Notes: a model not told the origin generated them from the sequence alone. A stretch of 64,000 nucleotides of DNA from Bradyrhizobium neotropicale (GCF_001641695.1 NZ_LSEF01000100.1:163441-227440), one strand, 5' to 3'; positions 8,732 to 18,093 are shown, counted from the first letter of the stretch. Numbers and translations are program-made.

Positions 8732-9496
8732 TCAGACCGTCTTCTCCGGCCAGCGACAGAGATCGTTGATCAGGCACACCTCGCAGCGCGGCTTGCGCGC
8801 GAGGCAAGTATAGCGGCCGTGCAGGATCAGCCAATGATGTGCATGCAGCATGAACTCGGCAGGGATCACCTTTTCGAGACCGAGCTCGACCTCGAGCGGC
8901 GTCTTGCCGGGCGCGAGGCCGGTGCGGTTGCCGACGCGGAAGACATGGGTGTCGACCGCCATGGTGTGCTCGCCAAAGGCCATGTTGAGCACGACATTGG
9001 CGGTCTTGCGCCCCGCGCCGGGCAACGACTCGATCTCGGCGCGCGTGCGCGGCACCTCGCCGCCGAACTCCGACAGCAGCTTCGCCGACAGCGCGATCAC
9101 GTTCCTGGCCTTGGTGCGGTAGAGACCGATGGTCCTGATGTAGTCGCGCAGGCGCTCCTCGCCGAGGTCAAGCATCTTCTGCGGGGTATCGGCGACCTTG
9201 AACAATTCCCGCGTTGCCTTGTTGACCCCGGCGTCGGTCGCCTGCGCCGACAGCACGACGGCGACAAGCAGCGTAAAGGGATTGAGATGCTCGAGCTCCC
9301 CCTTCGGCTCCGGATTGGCCTTGCGGAAACGGCTGAAGACCTCGTGGATCTCCGCGGGCGTCCAGCGCTTAATCGCTTTGAGCGAGGTCTTCGCAGGCCG
9401 CTTCGGCTTGACCGTGGGCTTGGCCGTGGCCTCTTTTGCCTTTTTCTTCGGCACGGCCGGTTTGCGCGCGGCTGCCTTGCGGGTGATTTTCGCCAT
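8732..9496 (-). CDS. nth: Endonuclease III, base-excision repair glycosylase/lyase
   Basis: A 254-residue DNA glycosylase with AP-lyase activity acting on oxidised pyrimidines. The helix-hairpin-helix LPGAGRKTANVVL holds catalytic Lys164, VDTHVFRV holds Asp182, and the C-terminus has the [4Fe-4S] pattern C-x6-C-x2-C-x5-C (CLARKPRCEVCLINDLC). The first ~40 residues are a Lys/Ala/Pro-rich tail absent from the E. coli enzyme, probably a disordered DNA-binding extension. The open frame extends upstream to 9844, but the ATG at 9496 is the sensible start because further upstream it would run through the divergent DUF2244 gene. Only 22 bp separate the two starts. Confidence 0.95.
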   Translation of the reverse strand: MAKITRKAAARKPAVPKKKAKEATAKPTVKPKRPAKTSLKAIKRWTPAEIHEVFSRFRKANPEPKGELEHLNPFTLLVAVVLSAQATDAGVNKATRELFKVADTPQKMLDLGEERLRDYIRTIGLYRTKARNVIALSAKLLSEFGGEVPRTRAEIESLPGAGRKTANVVLNMAFGEHTMAVDTHVFRVGNRTGLAPGKTPLEVELGLEKVIPAEFMLHAHHWLILHGRYTCLARKPRCEVCLINDLCRWPEKTV

Positions 9497-9518
9497 GATC
9501 GGGATATACTGAGGGACA

Positions 9519-10037
9519 ATGAGCACAGGCAACGAAATTGAGCGCGAGAGCGAGGTGCCGATCTTCTCCGCGCTGCTCACGCCGCACCGCTCGCTGAACC
9601 GCACCGGCTTTCTTGCCGTGATGCTGTTTTTGAGCGTTGTCAGCTTTGCCACCGGAATCGTCTTCCTGATGATGGGGGCATGGCCGGTGTTCGGCTTCTT
9701 CGGCCTCGACGTGCTGGTGATCTGGTGGGCCTTCAGGGTCAATTTCCGCACCGCGCGGGCGAGCGAGGAGATCGTCATCACGCCGTCGGAGTTGCGCGTG
9801 CGGCGGGTGAGCCATCGCGGCCAGGTCGCCGAATGGGTGTTCAACCCGCTCTGGGTCCGCCTCGACCAGGACGTCGACGAGGAGTACGGCCTCGAACACC
9901 TCTACCTGATCTCGCGGGGCCGCTGCCTGTCGATCGGCGGGTTCCTGGGTCCTGAGGAAAAAGCCAGCTTTGCCAAGGCCTTAATCCAGGCACTGAACGC
10001 CGCCAGGCGCGGCCCGACCTACAACCCGGTCACCTGA
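9519..10037 (+). CDS. DUF2244 family membrane protein
   Basis: A 172-residue protein with two adjacent TM helices (about residues 31-50 and 53-72) followed by a soluble domain rich in charged residues. The N-terminal FSALLTPHRSLNRTGF and the RVRRVSHRG block resemble DUF2244 proteins, which have no assigned function. Its start codon lies only 22 bp from that of nth on the other strand. The ORF ends 56 nt before the AraC-methyltransferase fusion gene on the same strand, with which it may be co-transcribed. Confidence 0.75.
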   Translation: MSTGNEIERESEVPIFSALLTPHRSLNRTGFLAVMLFLSVVSFATGIVFLMMGAWPVFGFFGLDVLVIWWAFRVNFRTARASEEIVITPSELRVRRVSHRGQVAEWVFNPLWVRLDQDVDEEYGLEHLYLISRGRCLSIGGFLGPEEKASFAKALIQALNAARRGPTYNPVT

Positions 10038-10093
10038 TTTGCGAGTCGGAAATCGGGTGGTTTCGAACCGCCCCCTCTCCTACATTTCCCGTC

Positions 10094-10990
10094 ATGATGA
10101 CACTCGCCATACATGACCAGCGCCTGGCCAGGCCGGGCTCCCAGAACGCGGCATTGCGCGACTACGATTCCGTGCGCCGGGCGATCGCCTTCATCTCGGA
10201 GAACTGGCGCGCGCAACCGACCATCGAGGCGATGGCGGATGCCGCCGGCGTCACGCCGGATGAATTGCACCATCTGTTCCGCCGCTGGGCCTCGATCACG
10301 CCAAAGGCCTTCATGCAGGCGCTCACCCTCGACCATGCCAAGGGCCTCTTGCGGGATTCCGCGAGCATCCTCGACGCCGCGCTCGACTCCGGCCTGTCGG
10401 GGCCCGGCCGGCTGCACGATCTCTTCGTCACCCATGAAGCGATGTCGCCGGGCGAATGGAAGAATGGCGGCGCGGGATTGACGCTGCGCTACGGCTTCCA
10501 TCCCTCGCCCTTCGGCACCGCGATCGTGATCGCGACCGAACGCGGATTGTCGGGCCTCGCCTTCGCCGATCCCGGTGAAGAGATGGTCGCGCTTGCCGAC
10601 ATGACGCGGCGTTGGCCGAACGCCACCTATGTCGAGGACCACGAGGGCACGGCGCCACTCGCGCAGCGCATCTTCGAGCCAAGGCTCTGGCGGCCCGACC
10701 AGCCGCTTCGCGTCGTGCTGATCGGCACCGATTTCGAGGTGCGGGTGTGGGAGACGCTGCTCAAGATCCCGATGGGACGCGCGGTGTCCTATTCCGACAT
10801 CGCCTGCAACATCAACAATCCGAAGGCCTCGCGCGCCGTCGGCGCCGCCGTCGGCAAGAACCCGGTCTCCTTCGTCGTGCCCTGCCACCGCGCGCTCGGC
10901 AAAAGCGGCACGCTCACCGGCTATCACTGGGGTATCACCCGCAAGCAGGCGATGCTGGGCTGGGAAGCCGGGCGGTTGGGGGTGCAGTAG
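10094..10990 (+). CDS. AraC-domain/O6-methylguanine-DNA methyltransferase fusion (Ada-like)
   Basis: A 298-residue protein with an AraC-type helix-turn-helix domain (about residues 24-122) joined to a C-terminal methylguanine-DNA methyltransferase. The acceptor Cys264 lies in VPCHRALGKSG, and FEVRVWETLLKIPMGRAVSYSDIA is the typical fold preceding it. It lacks the N-terminal zinc domain of E. coli Ada, where methylphosphotriesters are sensed. It therefore probably repairs O6-alkylguanine, while its role as a methylation-triggered regulator is uncertain. A palindrome follows the stop codon. Confidence 0.9.
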   Translation: MMTLAIHDQRLARPGSQNAALRDYDSVRRAIAFISENWRAQPTIEAMADAAGVTPDELHHLFRRWASITPKAFMQALTLDHAKGLLRDSASILDAALDSGLSGPGRLHDLFVTHEAMSPGEWKNGGAGLTLRYGFHPSPFGTAIVIATERGLSGLAFADPGEEMVALADMTRRWPNATYVEDHEGTAPLAQRIFEPRLWRPDQPLRVVLIGTDFEVRVWETLLKIPMGRAVSYSDIACNINNPKASRAVGAAVGKNPVSFVVPCHRALGKSGTLTGYHWGITRKQAMLGWEAGRLGVQ

Positions 10991-11001
10991 GCCCCGACCT
11001 T

Positions 11002-11092
11002 GTAGGGTGGGCAAAGGCGCATAGCGCCGTGCCCACCACTCTTCCGCAATCGCTGGCGCATGGTGGGCACGCTGCGCTTTGCCCACCCTACG
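11002..11092. repeat. GTAGGGTGGGCAAAG palindrome, copy 1 (convergent 3' ends)
   Basis: A long inverted repeat: GTAGGGTGGGCAAAGG and later CTTTGCCCACCCTAC form the outer arms, with GTGCCCACCA and TGGTGGGCAC nested inside. It occupies the gap between the Ada-like gene and convergent gpmA. Other copies are at 32254-32363 and 47151-47246, both also between convergent genes. It may work as a bidirectional terminator or 3'-end stabiliser. Confidence 0.85.
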
Positions 11093-11107
11093 GCTCAGCG
11101 GCAGGGC

Positions 11108-11731
11108 CTACCCCGCCAGATCCAGCTTCGAGGCCACCGTCGAATCCGCGTTGAGCCGGTAGATGATCGGCACGCCGGTGGCGAGCTCGCGCTTTAGAAT
11201 GCCTTCGGGCGACAGCTTCTCCAGCACCATGATCAGCGCGCGCAGCGAGTTGCCGTGGGCGGCGACCAGCGTGCGCTTGCCGTTGAGCACGCCGGGCAGG
11301 ATCTCCTGCACGTAATAGGGCAGCGCGCGCGCCAGCGTGTCCTTCAGGCTCTCGCCGCCGGGCGGCGGCACATCGTAGGAGCGGCGCCAGACGTGGACCT
11401 GCTCCTCGCCCCACTTCTTGCGCGCGTCGTCCTTGTTAAGGCCCGACAGATCGCCATAGTCGCGCTCGTTCAGCGCGAGATCCCTGGCTGTCGGCAGGCC
11501 CTCCTGGCCGATCTCGCCCAGGATGAGATCGAGCGTATGTTGTGCGCGCGTCAGGACGGAGGTGAAGGCGACGTCGAAGACGAGCCCTTGCGCCTTCAGC
11601 TTGCGGCCGGCTTCCCTGGCTTCCCTCACGCCGAGCTCGGTGAGATCAGGATCCTTCCAGCCGGTGAACAGGTTCTTCAGATTCCATTCGCTCTGGCCGT
11701 GGCGCACGAGCACGAGGAGACGTTCGCTCAT
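11108..11731 (-). CDS. gpmA: 2,3-bisphosphoglycerate-dependent phosphoglycerate mutase
   Basis: A 207-residue glycolytic/gluconeogenic enzyme interconverting 3- and 2-phosphoglycerate. The N-terminal LVLVRHGQSEWNLKNLFTGW contains the phospho-accepting His within RHG. NERDYGDLSGLNK, and HGNSLRALIMVLE near the C-terminus, are further family motifs. It is shorter than the ~250-residue E. coli enzyme, as is common in Alphaproteobacteria. It starts 27 nt after the dapB stop, so it is probably the distal gene of a dapB-gpmA unit. Confidence 0.95.
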   Translation of the reverse strand: MSERLLVLVRHGQSEWNLKNLFTGWKDPDLTELGVREAREAGRKLKAQGLVFDVAFTSVLTRAQHTLDLILGEIGQEGLPTARDLALNERDYGDLSGLNKDDARKKWGEEQVHVWRRSYDVPPPGGESLKDTLARALPYYVQEILPGVLNGKRTLVAAHGNSLRALIMVLEKLSPEGILKRELATGVPIIYRLNADSTVASKLDLAG

Positions 11732-11758
11732 TGACTGCTTTCCGTTACTTATTTCCGT

Positions 11759-12574
11759 TCAGATGTCGGCAAGACCGAGCACGTCGGCCATGGAGTAGTG
11801 CCCGGGGCTCTTGCCATGCGCCCACAGCGCTGCCTTCAGAGCACCATGGGCGAACAGCATGCGGTCCTCGGCATGATGCGACAGCGTCAGGCGCTCGAAC
11901 GGCCCAAGAAAGCTCACGCTGTGATCTCCGGCCGCAGTGCCGCCGCGCAAGGACGCGAAGCCGATATTGCCGGACCGCCGTGCGCCGGTGATGCCGTCAC
12001 GGCCGCGTTCCGAATGCTCATCGAGCGAGACGCCGCGGCCCGCCGCAGCGGCCTGACCCAACATCAAGGCCGTGCCCGAGGGCGCATCGACCTTCATGCG
12101 GTGATGCGTCTCGACGATCTCGATGTCGAAGTTCTGGTCGAGCGCCTTGGCGACGCGCTTGACCACGGCGGCGAGCAGGTTGACGCCGAGGCTCATATTG
12201 CCGGACTGCACGACGACGGCGCGGTTGGTGACGCTCTTGATCACGGCGTTGTCGGAGGCCGAAAGGCCCGTCGTGCCGATGACATGCACGAGGCCGCGCT
12301 GGGCGGCGATGGCGACATTGGCGATGGTCGCCGCCGGCACGGTGAAATCCAGGATGCCGTCGGCATCCTTCGACATCGCCCAGAGATCGGCGGAGAGTTG
12401 TATGCCGTTAGCCGGCAGGCCTGCGAGCACGCCGGCGTCCTTGCCGAGCAGCTCCGAGCCCGGCGCTTCCAGCGCACCCGCCAGCACCGCGCCTTCGCTC
12501 TCGGCAATCGCTCGCGTCAACGCACGGCCCATCCGGCCGCCGGCCCCTGCAACAATCAAGCGCATATCGGACAT
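11759..12574 (-). CDS. dapB: 4-hydroxy-tetrahydrodipicolinate reductase
   Basis: A 271-residue NAD(P)H-dependent reductase of the diaminopimelate/lysine pathway. The Rossmann motif VAGAGGRMGRA is at residues 8-18. The catalytic stretch VETHHRMKVDAPSGTA has the paired histidines, the lysine and the substrate-binding SGTA loop. Length is typical. It lies upstream of gpmA on the same strand. The next gene upstream on this strand (M23 peptidase) ends 103 nt earlier and belongs to the accessory secretion locus, so dapB marks its left border. Confidence 0.96.
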   Translation of the reverse strand: MSDMRLIVAGAGGRMGRALTRAIAESEGAVLAGALEAPGSELLGKDAGVLAGLPANGIQLSADLWAMSKDADGILDFTVPAATIANVAIAAQRGLVHVIGTTGLSASDNAVIKSVTNRAVVVQSGNMSLGVNLLAAVVKRVAKALDQNFDIEIVETHHRMKVDAPSGTALMLGQAAAAGRGVSLDEHSERGRDGITGARRSGNIGFASLRGGTAAGDHSVSFLGPFERLTLSHHAEDRMLFAHGALKAALWAHGKSPGHYSMADVLGLADI

Positions 12575-12677
12575 GGCTCACCTCTCCACGCCCTATAGCG
12601 GGAGCGAGCCGTTCCGGCAACCGATCCAAGTCTCTAACCGCCCCGGCGCAGCCGGATTCGCCGGCCGGAATCCGGAA

Positions 12678-13691
12678 CTAGAGCACGAGCTCCAGCTCCT
12701 TCTTGAGCACGACCTGGCCGTCGCGCCCGACAACATAGGTGGCCTTGTAGGTGCCATGGTCCCAGCCGCCAGGGGGGCGCTTTTTCCCGGCAAACAGCAT
12801 GATCTGCGCCTTGTTGCCTTGAAGTGGTGCGGCTCGATTTTCTGCAATGACATGTTCGAGCGGGTCCTTGACGACCAGCCATTGCGCGTCGCCCGCCTTC
12901 AGCCCGATCGCCCGCACGAACGCGACGATTGCCAGTGAGCTGGCTGATGGTCTCTCCCTCTCGGCGCTTCCGTCCTCGATCAGTTCCATCGTGACCGGAC
13001 CGGTCGTGAAGCCGCCATTGAGGATGGCTCGCTCCTGATACTCGAGCTTTGCGCGTACGGCCGGAAGCCACAGGGATTCACCGCCTTCACAGGAGTCGGG
13101 GCGAACGCCATAGGCAAAGGGATCGACGACTGCGCCGCCGTGCCTCACGGTGAAATGCAGGTGAGGATACTCCGTCAGGCCGGACAGACCGACACGACCG
13201 ATCGGCTGCCCGATTTCGACCCTGTCTCCCGGCTTGACCAACACGCTGCCGGCGGCCAGGTGGCAATATTGGGTTTCCCATTGCGCCGGATGTTCGATGA
13301 CGACGCCATTGCCACATTCGGCGTCACGCACCGCTTCGCGCCCCGATTTTGCAAACGCACCGTCCGGCGCGTCGTTGCGTGTACGAAGAATGCGGCCGTT
13401 TGCCGCCGCGCGCACCTCGACGCCGGCCTTTTGCACCGCCAGTGAGGGCAAGCGAAAGTCGGTGCCGTTGTGGTCGTCGTAGGTCAGCGTCCCGCACTTG
13501 TAATCTCGCGCGGATCGAGATGGATCGAGATCGGTGTAGTTCTGGATGTAGCAGCTCCGGCCAGGCTCGCAGGCGATTGGAATTGCCAATTGAACGTTCT
13601 GGGCGTCGGCATGGAAGCCGGCCCCGGCAACCGTCACGACGGCGAACGCCCGGTAGAGAAAAGCTGCACGGCACATGCGACCCAGCATCAC
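12678..13691 (-). CDS. Secreted M23 family metallopeptidase (LytM-like)
   Basis: A 337-residue protein with an N-terminal hydrophobic signal segment ending near HADAQ (residue ~31). It then has an M23 zinc-peptidase domain: HNGTD gives His74 and Asp78, and YPHLHF gives His177 and His179, the usual zinc ligand and catalytic set; CHL at residue ~144 is another conserved His. The ~120-residue C-terminal part is a beta-rich region I do not recognise. M23 enzymes cut peptide crosslinks in peptidoglycan. It is the last gene of the type I secretion operon, 14 nt after the LuxR gene, and could open the cell wall for export or process the secreted protein. Confidence 0.85.
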   Translation of the reverse strand: MMLGRMCRAAFLYRAFAVVTVAGAGFHADAQNVQLAIPIACEPGRSCYIQNYTDLDPSRSARDYKCGTLTYDDHNGTDFRLPSLAVQKAGVEVRAAANGRILRTRNDAPDGAFAKSGREAVRDAECGNGVVIEHPAQWETQYCHLAAGSVLVKPGDRVEIGQPIGRVGLSGLTEYPHLHFTVRHGGAVVDPFAYGVRPDSCEGGESLWLPAVRAKLEYQERAILNGGFTTGPVTMELIEDGSAERERPSASSLAIVAFVRAIGLKAGDAQWLVVKDPLEHVIAENRAAPLQGNKAQIMLFAGKKRPPGGWDHGTYKATYVVGRDGQVVLKKELELVL

Positions 13692-13705
13692 GGGAGCGCC
13701 TTAAC

Positions 13706-14929
13706 TCAATCGAGCGAACGTTTGCCAGCCGTCCACAATCTCATTGGACCATCTTCCTCCGATGGACGCTCGGAGGCCACACGGCTCAATGATTTCTCGC
13801 GCCTGCCTGCGCCAAAAGGCGATTGGGTGAGATGGTACAGAAGAAAGAACTCCGACTGTCGATTGATCCCTAGTTTGAGCATGATCCTCTTGGTGTACGT
13901 TCGAACCGTTGCCTCGGTAAGGCGAAGCTCGGCCCCGATATCGCGCGGGCACTGGAATTGAAGGATCCGGGCAACAATCCTTTCCTCGGCCCAGTTCAAC
14001 CCGAATGCGGATGCGATGCAGTGCGCGCCGTGCACTTCGTCGAATTGCGGCACGACGATCAAGGCCCTTCCCAACTCGTCCTGCGCTGGAACGACGCCGA
14101 TCTTGGCGAAGGCGAATTGCTGACGATCCATCGAAAGCGGGACCGTGGTATTGAGCCATCCGTGGCCCCTGCTCTGAAGCAGCACGTCGCGGATCGCCTC
14201 CCGCAAGCCCTCGGTTATGGAACCGCGTGAGGCAGCGAGCCTGCCGCCGTCCAGCCTCAGCAACTCGCGCTTGGCAAGCAGCACCCGTCCGCCTCGATTG
14301 ACCGCGTGAACACGCAGGCTCTCGTCTGTAATGATGGCGGGAAAGGTCAGCTCTTCGAGCCAGATCTGAGCATCGACACGTTCGACCGGCGATTGCCGGG
14401 CAAGCGAATGAGCTGCCTCCCACATTGGGCGCACGGCATGCGCCAAGCCCGGAATCTCGGCTGCTGCGAGCGCAGTAGGTCGCCAACCCGCCACGAATAT
14501 GACAGTCGCCCGTTCGCGGGAAGCAAACCTGCCGATGACTGAATGACTCTCTGTCGAAGGTTGAGAGCCAATCAGCTTCCGCACGAACGCGGTCCGGGGA
14601 TTGATCGGCTGCAGAGAGGTAACGTCCTCAGCCGTGCCCTTGCGCGCAATTCGCGCAACCACCGTCGTGGATGACGGATCGGCCGTGGCGTCACCGATTT
14701 TGACTTCTTCCAGCCCGGAGGAAGATATCATTGCGACGTAGCAGCTCCTGCAATGGAGCAGCTCCGCCATGGCGTGCGCAAAATACTCCATCGCGGTCTG
14801 GTGCGGGTGCCGCTCCAAACATGGTGCTGATGCAGCACCTCCGTCATTACCCTGTGTCGAGGCGCGCTCGACGCAATCGAAACCAAAGCCATCCTGTCCG
14901 GAAGGTAGTGCTTTACTGCACTCATGCAC
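13706..14929 (-). CDS. LuxR-type transcriptional regulator
   Basis: A 407-residue protein whose C-terminus carries a LuxR/FixJ helix-turn-helix (about residues 310-375), with RDIGAELRLTEATVRTYTKRI followed by LKLGINRQSEFFLLYH. The N-terminal ~300 residues are not a recognisable receiver or autoinducer domain; they look mixed alpha/beta, possibly GAF- or PAS-like. It sits between the membrane-fusion gene (41 nt upstream) and the M23 peptidase gene (14 nt downstream), so it is probably co-transcribed and may control the RTX export operon. Confidence 0.82.
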   Translation of the reverse strand: MHECSKALPSGQDGFGFDCVERASTQGNDGGAASAPCLERHPHQTAMEYFAHAMAELLHCRSCYVAMISSSGLEEVKIGDATADPSSTTVVARIARKGTAEDVTSLQPINPRTAFVRKLIGSQPSTESHSVIGRFASRERATVIFVAGWRPTALAAAEIPGLAHAVRPMWEAAHSLARQSPVERVDAQIWLEELTFPAIITDESLRVHAVNRGGRVLLAKRELLRLDGGRLAASRGSITEGLREAIRDVLLQSRGHGWLNTTVPLSMDRQQFAFAKIGVVPAQDELGRALIVVPQFDEVHGAHCIASAFGLNWAEERIVARILQFQCPRDIGAELRLTEATVRTYTKRIMLKLGINRQSEFFLLYHLTQSPFGAGRREKSLSRVASERPSEEDGPMRLWTAGKRSLD

Positions 14930-14970
14930 GGTCGCCTCCCTCGTAGGCCGGCCTACCCCTTACCAGCGTC

Positions 14971-16330
14971 TCAATTCTCCTTGAATGCACGATTGATGCG
15001 CAGCGTCATCGGCTGCAGAAGGTATTCCGCAAAGGTTCGTTCTCCCGTCTCGACAAACACCTCGACGGGCATACCGGGCAGCAGTGTTGAGATGTAGGAG
15101 GCTGTCGGCGCGTTGGGATCGAGCTCGACCTCCGCCAGACTAAGAACTCACGCCCGAGTTGGTATCGGTCAGCGCGTCTGCTGCGACGCCGACGACCCTT
15201 CCCTCGAGCATCGGCCGGCGACGAATGTTCAGCGCGTGAACCCGCACACGCGCCATCTGTCCGACATAGACCTCTTCCCGATCCGTAGGCTTCAATGTCG
15301 CCTCTATGACCAGCCGATCTTGCGTCGGAACGATTTCCAGAAGGGTTTCCCGAGGTCCAAGCACGGCATTGAGGTCTCTGCTGTTAAGGCCGACGATCCT
15401 TCCACTTTCAGGGGCACGCAATTCAGACCGAACAAGCTGGGCGCGCAACGCGGCAATTCGATGTCGAAGGTCACCGATTTCCTCGCTCGTCTCGTGACGC
15501 TGCTTGGCGATGTCCTGATTCTGGTTGAACCCGAGTTGTCGGCGCCTGTCCTTCAATTCCGCGATCTTGCCCTGCATTTCCGAGATCGATGCAGCATTGC
15601 GAGCGACCTGTCCGGCTGCTTCGGCTTCGGCGCGCTTCAACGCCAAGACGCGCGGTTTTCGGGCGAGCCCCTTTGCCAGGAGATAGCTTGTATCGGCTAT
15701 CTCTTCTCGCAACAGTACGAGTTGCTGCTCTAGACCTTCAGTGTTGCTCTCCAGGCCGCGGATGGCGTCCGCGTTTTGCAACATCTGCTGATCGATCACC
15801 TTGCGCTCGTTTTCGATCGCGGCCAGCCGCGCGGCAAATTCAACTTCCTGGGTTTGAATGGCGATACGCGCAGCGAGACGGGTCGCACTTTCGAGCAGTT
15901 CGTCCGGGAACCGGATCGACTCTGCGGCATTCTGCTCCGCCGCGAGGCGCGCCTCCATCGCCAAGTCGGCAAAAAACTTCGTTTCGAGGGAACCAAGGGT
16001 CGCTTCGATCTGCGCCGTGTCGAGGCGGGCAACGAGCTGACCGGCTTCGACGTGATCGTTTTCCCGGACATAGATCGACTTGATGATTCCTCCTTCGAGG
16101 TGTTGCACCGCCTTACGCTTCGAATGGACCTTGATGAAGCCGGGCGCCACGACGGCGCCGCGAAGCGGAACCGTTGTCGCCCACAGGCCGAAGCCGCAAA
16201 ACTGCAGGACGAGCAGAACACAGCCCCATGCGATGATCCGTCCCATCTCGGATCGAGGTTGCTCTCTGCTCGACGTCGTCCGATCGGGACGGCCCGCAGG
16301 TGCCGAAATTACGATGGCGTTCTGCGTCAT
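14971..16330 (-). pseudogene. Type I secretion membrane fusion protein (HlyD/PrtE type), frameshifted
   Basis: The frame from the ATG at 16330 encodes a cytoplasmic tail, one TM helix (IIAWGCVLLVLQFCGFGLWA), GFIKVHSKRKAVQHLEGG, a long coiled coil and the start of the C-terminal beta domain. It stops at a TAG (15140-15142) after 396 residues. Another frame then continues without interruption to 14971 with the missing family end (LAEVELDP, PGMPVEVFVETGERT, LNRAF-like IN-RAF). Removing one base at 15140 rejoins both into about 452 residues, the normal length. The start overlaps the ABC gene stop as ATGA. It is either a recent mutation or a sequencing error. If real, the adaptor lacks its last 56 residues and is probably inactive. 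Confidence 0.85.
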
Positions 16331-18093
16331 GGCGCAGCTCTCCCCCTCGGCAGTTTCTGGGGTTCGGCATCGCGAGCGACCACCTGCGGTTTCGGGACCG
16401 ACGCTGGCCGCTGGGCGCGAAGAACCTGAACGGGCGGTCCGAACGTGATCTGGTTGCCGTCCCTCAAAAGCAGGACGGTATCCGCGATCGTCAGGAGACG
16501 CGGCCGATGCGTCACAATCACCGATGCTGCGCCGCGCGCTTTGGCGGATTGGATGGCCGAGCACAATGCTTCTTCACCGTCGGGGTCGAGGTTGGCATTG
16601 GGCTCGTCTAGCAGGAGCAATTTGCGATCGCCGTAGAATGCACGCGCAAGACCGATGCGCTGGCGCTGGCCGTCGGACAACCTGCTACCGTCGCGCCCGA
16701 TGTCGGTTTGATAGCCAGCCGGAAGCGACAGGATCATGTCATGCGCCTGCGCGAGCATCGCGGCGGCGACGATATCATCATCGCGCGCGCATTCCCCGAA
16801 ACCGGCGATGGCTTCTGCCACCGTGCCGCCCAACAGCTGCACGTCCTGTGGAAGGTAGCCGACGAATTGACCGAGCTGGTCGGGATCCCAGTTCTGCAGA
16901 GCTGCGCCGTCCAACCGGATCGTACCGCTGCTCGGCCGCTCCAGGCCAGCCATCAAGCGCAGCAATGTCGATTTTCCGGCGCCGGTCGGTCCGATCACGA
17001 CGACGAGTTCTGAAGGCCGACATTGAAATGATATGCCTGCGAGAATGGGCCGCTGCCCCGTACCAATCCGGAATGTCACCCGTTCGACTTCGAGCATGCC
17101 GGATGGTGGCGGAAGCAATGTCTTCCGCGCGCGCACAAGCACCGGTGCGGCGGCGTCGCAAACTTGTGCCCAGGCATCCTGCGCGGATGCCAGCGCGCGC
17201 CAGGCCGAGACCAGCCCTTCCATCGGCTGCAACGTGCGAGCTATCAGGATAGAACTCGCGATCAGGCTGCCGGAAAGCACCTCGTTCTGAAGCACGAGCC
17301 AGGCACCAGCGCCGATCGCGGTAATCTGCAACATCGTCCTGACCATGCGCGCCGTGGCCGCAATCGTGTAGACGCGTTCGCTGGCGCGCACTACCGGCGA
17401 CAGCGCTTCGTCATTGAGGCTCATGAATGCGCGGATGGCACCTCGCGTCCAGCCCATCGCCTGCACCACGCTGGAGTGCCGGACAATTCCATCGAGCATC
17501 GCCTGCGTCTTCAACGCGGCGTGCGAGGCTTGCGCGATTTCCCCGCGCGCGATCCGGTGGCTTGCAACTCCCATGGCCAGCAGGGCCCCCACCCCGGTCA
17601 AGGCGATGAGGCCATACCAAGGATGCAGGAAGAACAGGATGAGAATGAACACCGGGAGGAATGGAGCATCTATCAGCGATGTGACCGTTCCGCTCGACAG
17701 GAAAGTCCTCAACTCGCGAAGCTTGACGAGATCGTGCGGCCGGCCATCGCCCGGCGTGGCGCCGACAATGCTGCTTTCAAGGAGGATCGGGGCGAGGCAG
17801 CGCTCGAATCCGACGGCGAACCGGCTCAACAATCGGTTACGAAACGTGTCGAAGACAGCGCTGAAGCCGAGAGCGCCCACGGCGATGACGGTGAGGCCAA
17901 CAAGGGTCTCGACGCTCCCGCTGCTCAGCACGCGGTCGAACACTTCGATGGAGTAGAAGGGTACGACCAGCAGCAGCAGGTTTACGGACACGCTGAAACA
18001 CACGATCCACACCAATGCGGATCGTCCGGGAATCAAAGCCACCAGCGATCTCTCGCCAGACGCTGGGATCGCACCATGGTTACGCGAATACAT
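16327..18093 (-). CDS. Type I secretion system ABC permease/ATPase (PrtD type)
   Basis: A 588-residue half-transporter that powers one-step export of RTX proteins. The membrane domain spans roughly residues 20-310. In the ATPase domain, GPTGAGKST is Walker A (about 368-376), YLPQD is the Q-loop (414-417), LSDGQRQRIGLARA is the ABC signature (about 472-485), LLLLDEPNANLD is Walker B, and the H-loop is IVTHRP. There is no N-terminal C39 peptidase domain, as expected for the PrtD/RsaD/HlyB-like exporters that use a C-terminal signal. It lies 79 nt downstream of the RTX gene and overlaps the membrane-fusion gene by 4 nt. Confidence 0.93.
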   Translation of the reverse strand: MYSRNHGAIPASGERSLVALIPGRSALVWIVCFSVSVNLLLLVVPFYSIEVFDRVLSSGSVETLVGLTVIAVGALGFSAVFDTFRNRLLSRFAVGFERCLAPILLESSIVGATPGDGRPHDLVKLRELRTFLSSGTVTSLIDAPFLPVFILILFFLHPWYGLIALTGVGALLAMGVASHRIARGEIAQASHAALKTQAMLDGIVRHSSVVQAMGWTRGAIRAFMSLNDEALSPVVRASERVYTIAATARMVRTMLQITAIGAGAWLVLQNEVLSGSLIASSILIARTLQPMEGLVSAWRALASAQDAWAQVCDAAAPVLVRARKTLLPPPSGMLEVERVTFRIGTGQRPILAGISFQCRPSELVVVIGPTGAGKSTLLRLMAGLERPSSGTIRLDGAALQNWDPDQLGQFVGYLPQDVQLLGGTVAEAIAGFGECARDDDIVAAAMLAQAHDMILSLPAGYQTDIGRDGSRLSDGQRQRIGLARAFYGDRKLLLLDEPNANLDPDGEEALCSAIQSAKARGAASVIVTHRPRLLTIADTVLLLRDGNQITFGPPVQVLRAQRPASVPKPQVVARDAEPQKLPRGRAAP

